Source: Paenibacillus marchantiophytorum (GTDB lineage: Bacteria; Bacillota; Bacilli; Paenibacillales; NBRC-103111). Taken from it: 64,000 nt of DNA. Numbering within the stretch: position 1 is the first letter of the stretch; every line of letters starts with the position of its first letter. The DNA lies in NCBI RefSeq assembly GCF_014640555.1, contig NZ_BMHE01000015.1:62001-126000 (forward strand), read 5' to 3'. The position numbers and the translations under genes are program-made. Below, piece by piece: positions 18,610 through 28,704 of the stretch. Below the pieces are notes generated by a model. That model searched no databases. It was not told where the DNA came from and saw nothing but the letters and a program-made list of their open reading frames with translations.

Positions 18610-21600
18610 ATGAGTAATTTGGCTGATAAACGGAATCGCTTTGAGCTTTTGATGCAGCAAGCCGAGATTCCAGCCGATGTTGTGCGATCATTTTTTGCGG
18701 AAGGCTATATTGATCAAGTGGAAATCAGTCGCAAGAATCGGGACTGGACTTTTTATTTGGTGAAAAATGACTTGGTGCCTCTGAACGTTTATCGCTCATT
18801 TTGTAAAATGATTCAAGAAAAGTTTGCGCAAATAGCGAAGATTCGTTTCATTTGGAAATACGAGCAAGTGGAACCGGCAGTTTTGGTAGATGAATATTGG
18901 AGTTTATTCCTGGAGTGGCTGCAGCGTGAGGTTGCTTCGATTAATGGTTGGATGACGAAGGCCAAAGTGGATGTTCAAGGTCATTCATTAACCCTTATCA
19001 TGCTCGATCAAATAGGGCTTGAACTCGCTAAGAAGAAAAATATGGATATGTTTATCCGCAATTTTTTTCAAAACTTTTTTCAAACCGAGCTAACGATCAA
19101 GTACGCCATTAGTGATTCAACCGAAATCGAAGCCGAGTACGAGAAATTTGCCAAGCAGCGAGAACAAGGCGAGAAGACATTCACGCAAGAAATCATGATG
19201 TCGATCGATATGGAGGAAGAAGAATCTTCCTTGCCGGATGATCTCAAGCTCGTTATGGGCTACGAAATTAAAGAAGTTCCTGTACCGCTCAAAAACATTC
19301 AAGAAGAAGAGAAGAAAATTACAGTACAAGGAACGGTATTTGGTTTAGATGTCAAGGAATTGAGAAATGGTAATACCTTGTTCACGTTTAACTTGACGGA
19401 TTTTTCGGATTCTTTGGCTATGAAAGTATTTGCGAAGACCAAGGATGATGTGAAAATTCTTAGTTTGCTTGCCAATGGGACATGGATTCGTGCCCGAGGC
19501 AAGGTGGAATATGATCGATTCATGCAAATTCCGGAATTGGTTATGATCCCTAATGATTTGACCGAAGTCATGCCTCCTAGAGATCGTATGGATGATGCGG
19601 CAGAAAAGCGCGTTGAATTTCACCTACATACGAATATGAGCACGATGGATGCGCTAACCCCCGTAGATCAATATGTGAAAATGGCAGCGAAATGGGGACA
19701 TAAAGCGATTGCCATTACGGATCACGCCAACATTCAATGTTACCCCGATGCAGGCAAAGCGGCCAAGAAACATGGCATCAAAGTGATATTTGGTTTAGAA
19801 GCGAACGTTGTTAATGATTCGGTGCCCATTGTCATGAACAGTCGTGATTTGGATCTCAAACAAGCGACTTATGTGGTATTTGACGTCGAGACAACGGGTC
19901 TATCGGTAACGAACAATCGGATTATTGAGCTGGCCGGCGTGAAAATGCAGGATGGCAAAGAAATCGATCGTTTTGCAACATTCATCAATCCGCATGAGAA
20001 GATACCCTATAATATCCAGCAACTAACGAATATTACCGATGATATGGTGGTTGATGCGCCAGACATTGAGGATGAACTGCCCAAATTCGTGGAGTTCATA
20101 GGCGATTCTGTATTGGTCGCCCACAACGCGAGATTTGATATGGGATTCCTCCAAACGAATCTGAAACGGATGAACTTGCCTGAAGTAACCAACACGGTGC
20201 TGGATACGCTTGAACTTGCGAGATTTCTCTTTCCTTCTATGAAAAATCATCGGTTGAACACCTTATCCGATAAATTTAAAGTGGGCTTGGATAACCATCA
20301 CCGAGCGATCGACGATTCCATTGCCCTAGGTTATGTTATGTATCATTTAATTAACGAGGCGAATGATCGACAAATTACGAGTCTCGCGAAATTGAACGAT
20401 TACGTCGGTAAAGATTTGTCGAATCAACGACCGTTCCATTGTTGTATTTATGCACTTAATGCGATTGGCAAGAAGAACTTATTCAGACTTATTTCATTAT
20501 CACATACGAAATACTTGCAGCGTGCCGCAACCATCCCTAAGAGTATATTGGTTGAGCACCGAGAAGGCCTCCTGATTACATCGGGTTGCGAAAAAGGCGA
20601 ATTTTTTGAAGCCGTACTCAATAAATCGATGGAGGAAGCCGAACAAGTTGCAGAATTTTATGATATTCTCGAGATTCAACCTGTTAGCTACAACATGCAT
20701 CTGGTTGAAAAAGGGCTTGTCGGCAGTGTAGAGGCGTTAGAAGACGCGGTACGCCGAGTGTGCGAAATCGGTTATAAAACAGGCAAACCAGTCATTGCTA
20801 CTGGCAATGTTCATTACATGAATCCTCGCGAGAAAGTATGCCGAGACATTACGATTCAAGGGATTACAGGTTTCAGCCCGCTCAAAGCGATGAAGAAGCC
20901 GGATGCGCATTTCCGGACCACCAAAGAGATGTTGGAAGAATTTAAATTTCTGGGCGAAGAGAAAGCGATGGAGGTCGTCATTCGCAGCACTAATGATTTG
21001 GCCGATCGCTTTGAAATGATTGACCTTTTCCCGGATAAATTGTTTACCCCGATTATTGAAGGAGCAGACGAAGAAATTCGAGAAACCTGCTATACGACCG
21101 CTAAGAACATGTACGGAGATGAATTGCCGGAAGTTATTGTCGCTCGTTTGGAGAAAGAACTGGTGCCGATTATTAAGTTCGGGTTCTCTGCCAACTACTT
21201 AATCTCAGAACGTCTCGTCAAAAAGTCTAATGAAGATGGCTATCTCGTAGGGTCACGGGGGTCTGTAGGCTCCTCTGTTGTTGCCATGATGCTGGGGATT
21301 TCTGAGGTTAATCCTCTGCCTCCTCATTACCTTTGTGCAGCTTGCCGGCATAGTGAATGGTTCCTGGATGGCAGTGTTCCGAGTGGATTCGATCTCCCGA
21401 ATAAAATCTGCCCGAATTGCGGAGGACCGCTCAAAGGGGATGGGCATGATATTCCTTTCGAAACGTTCCTTGGTTTTAAAGGGGATAAAGTTCCCGATAT
21501 CGATTTGAACTTCTCCGGGGAATATCAACCGGTTGCGCATAACTATACCAAAGAGCTGTTCGGCGAGAAAAGTGTTTTCCGTGCGGGAACGATAGGTACG

Positions 21601-22917
21601 GTCGCTGAAAAAACAGCCTTCGGTTTTGTTAAGAAATATGAAGAAGAACAAGGCGCCAAATGGCGAGGTGCCGAGATTAACCGTTTAGCATCCGGTTGTA
21701 CGGGCGTAAAGCGAAGCACAGGGCAGCATCCCGGCGGAATCGTTGTTGTGCCGGATTATATGGAAGTCGATGATATCACTCCTGTACAATTCCCAGCTGA
21801 CGATAAGAATTCCGAGTGGATGACAACTCACTTTGACTACCATGCTTTTGATGCTAACTTGCTCAAGCTTGATATTCTTGGACACGACGATCCGACGATG
21901 ATGCGGATGCTGCAAGATCTCACAGAGATTGATCCAACGACGATTCCAATGAATGATGCCAAGGCCATGAGTATCTTTAATTCAACGGAAGCTATCGGCG
22001 TCAGACCGGATCAAATTCGTTCACCGGTCGCGACGTATGGCGTTCCGGAGATGGGAACCAAATTTGTTCGACAAATGCTTCAAGAAACACAGCCCAGCTC
22101 TTTCGCTGACTTACTGCAGATTTCTGGACTGTCGCATGGAACAGGTGTTTGGTTAGGGAATGCTCAGGAACTGATTAAGAAAGGGATCTGCAACATTAAG
22201 ACCGTTATCGGTTGTCGGGATGATATCATGCTCTTCTTGATTTACAAGGCAGGCATGGATGCAGGTCTAGCTTTCAAAATTACAGAGAGTGTCCGTAAAG
22301 GGAAAGGTTTGACAGATGAGTGGAAAGATGAGATGAAGCGCTGTAATGTACCGGCTTGGTATATTGAATCCTGTGAGCGGATTGAGTACATGTTTCCAAA
22401 AGCGCATGCTGCGGCCTATGTCATCTCTGCTGTTCGTACCGCTTATTTCAAAGTCTATCACCCGATTGCCTACTATGCGACCTATTTTAGTGTTCGTGCA
22501 GCCGACTTTGATCTTGAAATATTATGTCAAGGTTATGATGCTATTCTCAAAAAGCTGATTGAAATTGAAGAAAAGGGCTTCCAAGCGCTGCCGAAAGAGA
22601 AGGCGATGGTGTCCATTCTGGAGATGTCCTTGGAGATGACTTCGCGCGGTTTCAGCTTCAAACCCATTGATATCTACCGCTCGCACGCGACGAAGTTTAT
22701 TATCGACGGCACTTCGCTCATTCCGCCATTCGCGGCGATCTCCGGAATTGGGGAGAATGCGGCGAAGAATATCGCGGCAGCCAAAGATCAGGGAGACTTC
22801 CTTTCTATCGAAGATTTCCAGAATCGTTCCAAGGCTTCCAAAACAGTCATTGAGATGCTTGCTTCGATGGGCTGTTTCCGTGGATTGCCGGAGTCTAACC
22901 AACTTTCATTATTTTAA
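18610..22917 (+). CDS. polC: DNA polymerase III subunit alpha, PolC type
   Basis: PolC is the main replicative polymerase of low-GC Gram-positives and carries its own proofreading exonuclease. The 1435-residue protein has an N-terminal region, an OB fold at about 235-320, a PHP domain from about 337 (EFHLHTNMSTMDAL) split by the DEDD exonuclease starting VVFDVETTGLS near 421, a zinc module (CAACRH...CPNCGG), the catalytic PDIDLNFSGEY segment near 960 and the C-terminal fingers and helix-hairpin-helix. The start is ATG 18610, 6 nt after GGGGAGG; an in-frame ATG at 18595 overlaps that site. Confidence 0.98.
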   Translation: MSNLADKRNRFELLMQQAEIPADVVRSFFAEGYIDQVEISRKNRDWTFYLVKNDLVPLNVYRSFCKMIQEKFAQIAKIRFIWKYEQVEPAVLVDEYWSLFLEWLQREVASINGWMTKAKVDVQGHSLTLIMLDQIGLELAKKKNMDMFIRNFFQNFFQTELTIKYAISDSTEIEAEYEKFAKQREQGEKTFTQEIMMSIDMEEEESSLPDDLKLVMGYEIKEVPVPLKNIQEEEKKITVQGTVFGLDVKELRNGNTLFTFNLTDFSDSLAMKVFAKTKDDVKILSLLANGTWIRARGKVEYDRFMQIPELVMIPNDLTEVMPPRDRMDDAAEKRVEFHLHTNMSTMDALTPVDQYVKMAAKWGHKAIAITDHANIQCYPDAGKAAKKHGIKVIFGLEANVVNDSVPIVMNSRDLDLKQATYVVFDVETTGLSVTNNRIIELAGVKMQDGKEIDRFATFINPHEKIPYNIQQLTNITDDMVVDAPDIEDELPKFVEFIGDSVLVAHNARFDMGFLQTNLKRMNLPEVTNTVLDTLELARFLFPSMKNHRLNTLSDKFKVGLDNHHRAIDDSIALGYVMYHLINEANDRQITSLAKLNDYVGKDLSNQRPFHCCIYALNAIGKKNLFRLISLSHTKYLQRAATIPKSILVEHREGLLITSGCEKGEFFEAVLNKSMEEAEQVAEFYDILEIQPVSYNMHLVEKGLVGSVEALEDAVRRVCEIGYKTGKPVIATGNVHYMNPREKVCRDITIQGITGFSPLKAMKKPDAHFRTTKEMLEEFKFLGEEKAMEVVIRSTNDLADRFEMIDLFPDKLFTPIIEGADEEIRETCYTTAKNMYGDELPEVIVARLEKELVPIIKFGFSANYLISERLVKKSNEDGYLVGSRGSVGSSVVAMMLGISEVNPLPPHYLCAACRHSEWFLDGSVPSGFDLPNKICPNCGGPLKGDGHDIPFETFLGFKGDKVPDIDLNFSGEYQPVAHNYTKELFGEKSVFRAGTIGTVAEKTAFGFVKKYEEEQGAKWRGAEINRLASGCTGVKRSTGQHPGGIVVVPDYMEVDDITPVQFPADDKNSEWMTTHFDYHAFDANLLKLDILGHDDPTMMRMLQDLTEIDPTTIPMNDAKAMSIFNSTEAIGVRPDQIRSPVATYGVPEMGTKFVRQMLQETQPSSFADLLQISGLSHGTGVWLGNAQELIKKGICNIKTVIGCRDDIMLFLIYKAGMDAGLAFKITESVRKGKGLTDEWKDEMKRCNVPAWYIESCERIEYMFPKAHAAAYVISAVRTAYFKVYHPIAYYATYFSVRAADFDLEILCQGYDAILKKLIEIEEKGFQALPKEKAMVSILEMSLEMTSRGFSFKPIDIYRSHATKFIIDGTSLIPPFAAISGIGENAAKNIAAAKDQGDFLSIEDFQNRSKASKTVIEMLASMGCFRGLPESNQLSLF

Positions 22918-22990
22918 TTGACTGTTTTTTTAGCCCGTTTTCGAGAGTTCAGCTCAGGCTGTCAAGTGAAAATGATTAACAAGTTTGCTA

Positions 22991-23020
22991 TTGTAATGCA
23001 AAGAATGGTTATGGTATAAT
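22991..23020 (+). promoter_or_regulatory. Probable SigA promoter of the rimP-nusA-infB operon
   Basis: TTGTAA (22991-22996) and TATAAT (23015-23020) are 18 nt apart, and TGG immediately before TATAAT makes an extended -10. Transcription would begin near 23027, about 120 nt before rimP. Confidence 0.75.
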
Positions 23021-23056
23021 TTTTATTGGCAATAATGAGGATATCATCTTGTGATT

Positions 23057-23080
23057 AAAGAGTGGGGAAACCCACTCTTT
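23057..23080 (+). promoter_or_regulatory. Perfect hairpin in the rimP leader
   Basis: AAAGAGTGGG (23057-23066) pairs perfectly with CCCACTCTTT (23071-23080) around the loop GAAA, a GNRA-type tetraloop. It is followed by ACATTTTGAT, not a T-run, so it does not look like a simple terminator. It may be a leader element of the nusA operon. Confidence 0.6.
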
Positions 23081-23145
23081 ACATTTTGATATAGGACTTT
23101 TCGGTTTACGACAAAGGAAAGTCAATTTAGGAGGTACATGTATTC

Positions 23146-23610
23146 GTGGTTACACAAGCACAAATCAAATCCGTCATTGAGGACATGCTGAAAGATTTCT
23201 TTGAACAAAATGGATTTGAACTCGTGGATATTGAATATGTCAAAGAGGGCAGCAATTGGTTCCTTCGTGTCTATGCAGACAAGGAAGGCGGAATTGATAT
23301 AGATGATTGCGGCCGTATCAGTGAGTACTTAAGTGTTCAACTGGATGAGAAAGATCCAATCGCTGATGCCTACTTCTTGGAAGTTTCTTCACCTGGAGCG
23401 GAACGTCCGCTCAAGAAAACTCAAGATTATCACAAGGCAGTGAACAGTCACGTATTTGTTACCACTTATGAACCAATTGATGGTTCCAAGGAATTTGAAG
23501 GTTTACTGCTTTCATTTGACGAAGAAGAACTCGTTGTTGAAATCGGTAAAAAGAAAATCATCATTCCGTTTGCTAAAGTAGCAAGTGCTCGTCTTGCTAT
23601 CGTTTTTTAG
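23146..23610 (+). CDS. rimP: Ribosome maturation factor RimP
   Basis: RimP assists 30S subunit maturation. The 154-residue protein has the N-terminal alpha/beta domain with FELVDIEYVKEGSNWFLRVYADKEGGIDIDDC and the YFLEVSSPGAERPLKK motif, then a C-terminal SH3-like domain with the EGLLLSFDEEELVVEI strand pattern. Translation starts at GTG 23146, 11 nt after AGGAGG, a slightly long spacing. It is the first gene of a nine-gene translation/RNA operon, as ylxS is in B. subtilis. Confidence 0.96.
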   Translation: MVTQAQIKSVIEDMLKDFFEQNGFELVDIEYVKEGSNWFLRVYADKEGGIDIDDCGRISEYLSVQLDEKDPIADAYFLEVSSPGAERPLKKTQDYHKAVNSHVFVTTYEPIDGSKEFEGLLLSFDEEELVVEIGKKKIIIPFAKVASARLAIVF

Positions 23611-23651
23611 TAATCGTTACGTTACTTATTGAAAGGGGGGACTCAGTTCAA

Positions 23652-24749
23652 ATGAACACGGATTTTATCGAAGCGCTGTCGGAAATTGAACGTGAGAAGG
23701 GTATCTCGAAGGAGTTACTTATCGATGCAATTGAAGCAGCGATGATTTCCAGTTATAAACGTAATTTCAACACCGCACAAAATGTGCGCGTCGATATCAA
23801 TCGCCATACAGGCCTCATTAAAGTATATGCCCGTAAAACGGTAACTGAGGAAGTACTAGATCCAAGATTGGAAATTTCAGTACATGCATCACGTGAAATT
23901 AATCCGAACTATCAATTGGATGATATTGTTGAAATTGAAGTGACACCTCGCGATTTTGGTCGAATTGCTGCACAAACCGCTAAACAAGTGGTTACTCAGC
24001 GTATTCGCGAAGCGGAACGTGGCTTGATTTATAACGCATTTATCGATAAAGAGGAAGATATCGTTACGGGTATCCTTCAGCGTCAGGATCAACGTAATAT
24101 CTACGTGGATTTGGGCAAAGTAGAGGCTGTATTGCCGCTCACGGAGCTCATGCCGACAGATAAGTTCAAGCAAGGCGACCGGATCAAAGCGTATATCACG
24201 AAAGTAGAGAATACGACCAAAGGTCCTCAAATCATCTTGTCACGAACACATCCTGGATTGTTAAAGCGTCTTTTTGAGCTGGAAGTTCCAGAAATCTTTG
24301 ATGGCGTTGTGGAGATTCGTTCGGTGGCTCGTGAAGCTGGCTTCCGTTCCAAGATCGCTGTTCACTCCCGCAATAATGAAGTTGATCCAGTCGGATCTTG
24401 CGTTGGTCCCAAAGGACTTCGCGTTCAAACGATTGTTGGCGAACTGCGCGGCGAGAAAATCGACATCGTAAGATGGATGGAAAGCGTGGAAGAGTATGTC
24501 GCTAATGCGCTTAGTCCTTCCAAGGTTCTTGAAGTGCAAATTCATGAAAATGAAAAGATGGCACGTGTCATTGTTCCTGATTATCAACTTTCTTTGGCCA
24601 TTGGGATTAAAGGGCAAAATGCCCGTTTAGCTGCCAAATTGACCGGATGGAAAATTGACATAAAGAGTGAAACACAGGCAGAACAAGAGTTTGGCAGAGT
24701 GAAAACTTATGCAGAAGAAATGCACCAAGACTCCGTCAGTATCGACTAG
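23652..24749 (+). CDS. nusA: Transcription termination/antitermination factor NusA
   Basis: NusA binds RNA polymerase and nascent RNA and controls pausing, termination and antitermination. The 365-residue protein has the N-terminal polymerase-binding domain (about 1-125), an S1 domain (IVTGILQRQDQRNIYVDLGKVEAVLP), then two KH domains with SCVGPKGLRVQTIVGELRGEKIDIV and IGIKGQNARLAAKLTGWKIDI. It lacks the C-terminal repeats found in proteobacteria, as expected for Firmicutes. AAGGGGGG lies upstream of the ATG. Confidence 0.98.
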   Translation: MNTDFIEALSEIEREKGISKELLIDAIEAAMISSYKRNFNTAQNVRVDINRHTGLIKVYARKTVTEEVLDPRLEISVHASREINPNYQLDDIVEIEVTPRDFGRIAAQTAKQVVTQRIREAERGLIYNAFIDKEEDIVTGILQRQDQRNIYVDLGKVEAVLPLTELMPTDKFKQGDRIKAYITKVENTTKGPQIILSRTHPGLLKRLFELEVPEIFDGVVEIRSVAREAGFRSKIAVHSRNNEVDPVGSCVGPKGLRVQTIVGELRGEKIDIVRWMESVEEYVANALSPSKVLEVQIHENEKMARVIVPDYQLSLAIGIKGQNARLAAKLTGWKIDIKSETQAEQEFGRVKTYAEEMHQDSVSID

Positions 24750-24778
24750 GTTTTGGTTTGAAGCAAGGGGTGATCGGA

Positions 24779-25093
24779 ATGAAGCAGAGAAAAATCCCTC
24801 TGAGAAAATGCGTGGCCTGCCAGGAAATGATGCCTAAGAGGGACTTGATCCGCGTCGTCAAAACGCCTGAAGATGACATTCTCATTGATCTCAAAGGAAA
24901 AAAGTCTGGGCGCGGTGCCTACCTGTGCGGTAAAGTTTCTTGTTTTAAATTGGCCAAAAAAAGCAAAGCCCTGGATAGAGCACTCAAGCATGCCGTAGCC
25001 GCTGATATTTATGATCAATTGGAGCAAGATTTCATTCGTGTTGAAGATGAATTCCTCTCTTCTAAGGAGGATGAACCTCAAGATGAATCCTAA
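24779..25093 (+). CDS. rnpM: RNase P modulator RnpM (YlxR)
   Basis: This 104-residue YlxR-family protein has the conserved RKCVACQEMMPKRDLIRVV and GKKSGRGAYLCGKVSC segments, including Cys pairs near the start and middle. The B. subtilis family member has been linked to RNase P control. The start is ATG 24779 after AAGGGGTGAT; an in-frame TTG at 24758 lacks a ribosome site. The 3' end overlaps the next gene by 11 nt. Confidence 0.92.
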   Translation: MKQRKIPLRKCVACQEMMPKRDLIRVVKTPEDDILIDLKGKKSGRGAYLCGKVSCFKLAKKSKALDRALKHAVAADIYDQLEQDFIRVEDEFLSSKEDEPQDES

Positions 25094-25412
25094 ATTTCTG
25101 TCTCAATTGGGCTTGGCGATGCGGGCAGGGAAGCTTGTAACCGGCGATGAAGGTGTTTTTAAAGCGATTCGCGGGGGAGAAGCCAAACTTGTCATTATGG
25201 CGGAAGATGCCTCGGCTAATACACGTAAGAAATTTCAAGATAAATGCCAATTTTATGGAGTCAAACTCTTGGAAATTGGTACGAAGTATGAATTGGGCCG
25301 CAGCATAGGGAAAGAAATGCGTGTCACCATAGGTGTATTGGACGGAGGCTTCGCGCAGATGCTGCAGAAGAGTCAAGATAATCCTGCGGAGGTGGAACAT
25401 ATTGACCAATAA
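25083..25412 (+). CDS. rplGA: L7Ae-family ribosomal-like protein YlxQ
   Basis: The 109-residue protein fits the L7Ae/L30e/Gadd45 RNA-binding fold. It shows [40 protein letters not shown] and the kink-turn-binding helix start [10 protein letters not shown]. Family members bind K-turn RNAs. The start is ATG 25083, inside the end of rnpM, with AAGGAGG at 25064-25070; the spacing of 12 nt is long, but an ATG at 25071 would touch the ribosome site. The stop overlaps the infB start region. Confidence 0.92.
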   Translation: MNPKFLSQLGLAMRAGKLVTGDEGVFKAIRGGEAKLVIMAEDASANTRKKFQDKCQFYGVKLLEIGTKYELGRSIGKEMRVTIGVLDGGFAQMLQKSQDNPAEVEHIDQ

Positions 25413-28338
25413 ACAAGACAATAAAGACAAAACCCGCGTATATGAATACGCGAAGACGCTCAATATGAGTAGCAAAGAGATTATTACAATTCTCAAACGG
25501 TTAAACATTCCCGTTAACAACCATATGAGTGTAATGGAAAATGATGCAGTAAGCAGTGTAGAAAAGTTTTTTCGTGATATTAAAGCCAATGCGGCTGCCA
25601 AACGAGCAGCTACGGACGGAGGAAATGTGAGTTCATCTACGACGAATCAGAATCCTGCATCGCAGGCTCCAGCACAAGAGAATAAAGGTGCAGCAGCTCC
25701 GGCTTCAAAGCCAGCTGTTTCAGAACAAGCAAGCAGCACACCAGCCAATGGTGCAGTGACACCAACTTCCCAGCAAGGACAGTCTACGTCTTCCAACACG
25801 ACGAGTCGTCCTTCCCAACCGCAACGTGACCAACGTCCAAGCGGTCAAGGTTCTTCACAAGGCGGACAACGCCCAAGCAGTCAAGGCGGACAACGCACAG
25901 GGTATCAAGGTTCTAACCCAGGCGGACAACGTCCAAGCGGCCAAGGCTCTAGCCAAGGCGGACAACGCACAGGGTATCAAGGTTCTAATCCAGGTGGACA
26001 GCGTCCAAGTGGTCAAGGCACTAGCCAAGGTCAAGGACAACGCACAGGCTATCAAGGTTCCAACACTGGTGGACAGCGTCCTGCTGGTTCTACTGGCGGC
26101 TACAACAGCCAACGTCCAAGTGGCGGTCAAGGATACAGTCAAGGAGGCCAAGGTCAAGGCGGAGCTCCACGCAGCAACAGCAATTATGCGGGATCACGTC
26201 CAAGCCAAGGCACTGGTGGTCCGGGTGCAGGTGGTGGACAAAGCGCGAACAGCAGCCGTCCACAAAATGCAGGACCGAACCGCAGCGCAGGTCCTAATCG
26301 TCAATCCAAACCGTTTGACAACCGCAACAACAACCAAAGCGGAAGACCTGTTGTTCAAGAAGCTAAACCACAATTCCATGTTGGCGCAACGGCAGCGGAG
26401 TTGGATGATGCAGCAGCGAAAGCTGGCGTTATTACAACGAAGAAGTCCAAACCAACACCTAAACGTTTTGATGATAATCGTTCAGGCGGAAATCGTGGAC
26501 CTGGTGGACAAAACAGAGGGAACCAACGCGGCAACAACAGAGGCCGTTACCAGCAAGATACGGTTAAGAAAGAAAAAATCGACAACACACCTAAGAAAAT
26601 CATCGTTCGTGGCAGCATGACCGTTGGAGAAACAGCGAAATTGCTTCACAAAGATGCCTCTGAAGTGATTAAGAAGCTGTTATTCTTGGGAACAATGGCA
26701 ACGATCAATCAAGAGTTGGATTTGGAAGCTATTCAATTGATCGCATCGGAGTTCGGTGTTGAAGTTGAAATTAAAATTAAAGTTGAAGAAGACAACTTCG
26801 AGACTTTTGAAGAAATCGATGATGAAGCAGATTTGCTTGAACGTCCTCCTGTCGTTACGATTATGGGACACGTCGATCACGGTAAAACGACATTGCTTGA
26901 TGCCATTCGTAAAACTAGCGTAACGGAAGGCGAAGCCGGCGGTATTACGCAGCATATCGGTGCATACCAAGTTGAAGTTAACCATAAGAAAATTACGTTC
27001 CTAGATACGCCTGGTCACGAAGCGTTTACAACAATGCGTGCCCGCGGTGCGCAGGTAACGGATATTACGATCATCGTTGTTGCGGCAGATGACGGCGTTA
27101 TGCCACAAACGGTTGAAGCGATCAACCATGCCAAAGCAGCTGGTGTACCTATCATCGTTGCTGTGAACAAGATTGATAAAGAAGGCGCAAATCCTGATCA
27201 AATTAAGCAAGCTCTTACCGCTTATGAATTGGTTCCGGAGGAGTGGGGCGGCGATACGATCTTCTGCGAAATTTCCGCAAAACAACGGATCGGTCTTGAG
27301 AATCTCTTAGAGATGATCTTGCTGGTTGCAGAAGTTCAGGAGTACAAAGCTAACCCGAACAAACGGGCAAGAGCAACCGTCATTGAGGCTGAGTTGGATA
27401 AAGGTAGAGGCCCTGTTGCCCGTATTCTTATTCAGCACGGAACTCTCAAAGTTGGAGACAGCTTCGTTGTAGGCGTGTGCTTTGGCCGCGTAAGAGCGAT
27501 GGTGAACGATAAAGGCAAGCGTTTGAAGGAAGCAGGCCCGTCAACACCTGTTGAAATTACAGGTCTTACGGAAGTTCCTCAAGCAGGAGATCCATTCCTT
27601 GCTTATGAAGATGAGCGCAAAGCAAGAGACATCGCTGAACGTCGTGCAGTTGCACTTCGTCAATCGGAGATGACGGCTAACTCCCGTGTAACGTTGGATG
27701 ACCTCTTCAAACACATTAAAGATGGCGAAATCAAAGATCTGAATGTGATTATCAAAGGTGACGTTCAAGGTTCGGTTGAAGCACTGAAAAGCTCCCTTGA
27801 GAAAATTGAAGTCGAAGGCGTTCGCGTGAAAATCCTTCACCACGGTGTTGGAGCGATTACGGAATCAGATATTATTCTGGCTTCTGCGTCCAATGCGATT
27901 ATTATCGGATTCAACGTTCGTCCTGAAGTTGCTGCGAAAGCAACAGCTGATCAAGAAAAAGTTGACATTCGTCTGCATAACATCATCTACAACGTAATTG
28001 AAGAAATCGAGCAAGCCATGAAAGGTATGCTGGATCCAATCTTTAAAGAAGTTGTACTTGGTCAAGCTGAAGTTCGTAACGTATTCAAAATTACGGGTTC
28101 AGGCACAATTGCTGGTTGTATGATCATATCAGGCAAAATTGCTCGTAACGCGCAAACACGCTTGATCCGCAGCGGCATTGTTGTTCACGAAGGTAAAATT
28201 GACTCCTTGAAACGATTCAAGGATGATCAAAAAGAAGTGGCACAAGGGTACGAGTGTGGTATATCTCTGGAGCGTTATCATGATATTAAAGAGGGCGACA
28301 TTATTGAAGCCTTCATCATGGAGTCCGTTGAGAGGTGA
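25402..28338 (+). CDS. infB: Translation initiation factor IF-2 with a long disordered N-terminus
   Basis: IF-2 is the GTPase that places initiator tRNA on the 30S subunit and drives subunit joining. The 978-residue protein starts with a short IF2-N domain ([20 protein letters not shown]), then about 300 residues of Gly/Gln/Ser/Arg/Asn-rich sequence built on 12-residue repeats, a second IF2-N domain near 410, the G domain (GHVDHGKTT near 490, DTPGH, NKIDK) and domains II to IV. It is much longer than the roughly 716-residue B. subtilis protein, all in the linker. Translation starts at TTG 25402, after GGAGGTGG, inside the end of ylxQ. Confidence 0.97.
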   Translation: MTNKQDNKDKTRVYEYAKTLNMSSKEIITILKRLNIPVNNHMSVMENDAVSSVEKFFRDIKANAAAKRAATDGGNVSSSTTNQNPASQAPAQENKGAAAPASKPAVSEQASSTPANGAVTPTSQQGQSTSSNTTSRPSQPQRDQRPSGQGSSQGGQRPSSQGGQRTGYQGSNPGGQRPSGQGSSQGGQRTGYQGSNPGGQRPSGQGTSQGQGQRTGYQGSNTGGQRPAGSTGGYNSQRPSGGQGYSQGGQGQGGAPRSNSNYAGSRPSQGTGGPGAGGGQSANSSRPQNAGPNRSAGPNRQSKPFDNRNNNQSGRPVVQEAKPQFHVGATAAELDDAAAKAGVITTKKSKPTPKRFDDNRSGGNRGPGGQNRGNQRGNNRGRYQQDTVKKEKIDNTPKKIIVRGSMTVGETAKLLHKDASEVIKKLLFLGTMATINQELDLEAIQLIASEFGVEVEIKIKVEEDNFETFEEIDDEADLLERPPVVTIMGHVDHGKTTLLDAIRKTSVTEGEAGGITQHIGAYQVEVNHKKITFLDTPGHEAFTTMRARGAQVTDITIIVVAADDGVMPQTVEAINHAKAAGVPIIVAVNKIDKEGANPDQIKQALTAYELVPEEWGGDTIFCEISAKQRIGLENLLEMILLVAEVQEYKANPNKRARATVIEAELDKGRGPVARILIQHGTLKVGDSFVVGVCFGRVRAMVNDKGKRLKEAGPSTPVEITGLTEVPQAGDPFLAYEDERKARDIAERRAVALRQSEMTANSRVTLDDLFKHIKDGEIKDLNVIIKGDVQGSVEALKSSLEKIEVEGVRVKILHHGVGAITESDIILASASNAIIIGFNVRPEVAAKATADQEKVDIRLHNIIYNVIEEIEQAMKGMLDPIFKEVVLGQAEVRNVFKITGSGTIAGCMIISGKIARNAQTRLIRSGIVVHEGKIDSLKRFKDDQKEVAQGYECGISLERYHDIKEGDIIEAFIMESVER
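25861..26090 (+). repeat. 36-bp tandem repeat array inside infB
   Basis: Units beginning GGCGGACAACG or GGTGGACAGCG start at 25885, 25921, 25957 and 25993, each 36 bp apart, with degenerate copies at 25861, 26029 and 26068. Two 12-residue versions alternate, [12 protein letters not shown] and [12 protein letters not shown], making a 72-bp higher-order unit. The frame is kept throughout. Confidence 0.9.
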
Positions 28339-28344
28339 TGACAA

Positions 28345-28704
28345 ATGGCTAGAGTTCGTGTAGGTCGAGTTGGCGAGCAAATTAAGAAAGAATTAAGCCA
28401 AATCGTACAGTCCGAATTGAAAGATCCGCGTATTGGTTTCATTACCGTGACCGCGGTAGATGTAACGAATGATTTATCATTAGCAAAAGTGTTTCTAAGT
28501 GTGATGGGCACAGAAGAACAGAAAGAAGCGACATTGAAGGCACTTTCCGTGGGTACGGGATATATTCGTTCCGAACTAGGCAAACGAATTCGTTTGCGCA
28601 AGATCCCGGAATTGCAATTCAAGTTCGATGCTTCGATCGACTATGGAAGTCATATCGACAACCTATTGCACAAGCTGAACCATGAAGGGAATCCAAACGT
28701 ATGA
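28345..28704 (+). CDS. rbfA: Ribosome-binding factor A
   Basis: RbfA is a 119-residue single KH-like domain protein that helps 16S rRNA 5' end processing and cold adaptation. Recognisable segments are [49 protein letters not shown] and the [17 protein letters not shown] region. It follows infB by 6 nt and overlaps the next gene in ATGA. Confidence 0.96.
   Translation: MARVRVGRVGEQIKKELSQIVQSELKDPRIGFITVTAVDVTNDLSLAKVFLSVMGTEEQKEATLKALSVGTGYIRSELGKRIRLRKIPELQFKFDASIDYGSHIDNLLHKLNHEGNPNV

Noticed and set aside
25062-25601. A 179-codon frame on the - strand over rnpM-ylxQ-infB
   Set aside because: It lies antisense to three overlapping, well-identified genes and looks like a shadow.
25826-26620. 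A 264-codon open frame overlapping infB in another frame
   Set aside because: It is created by the 36-bp repeats (multiple of three keeps all frames open). It has low complexity, no ribosome site and no family resemblance.
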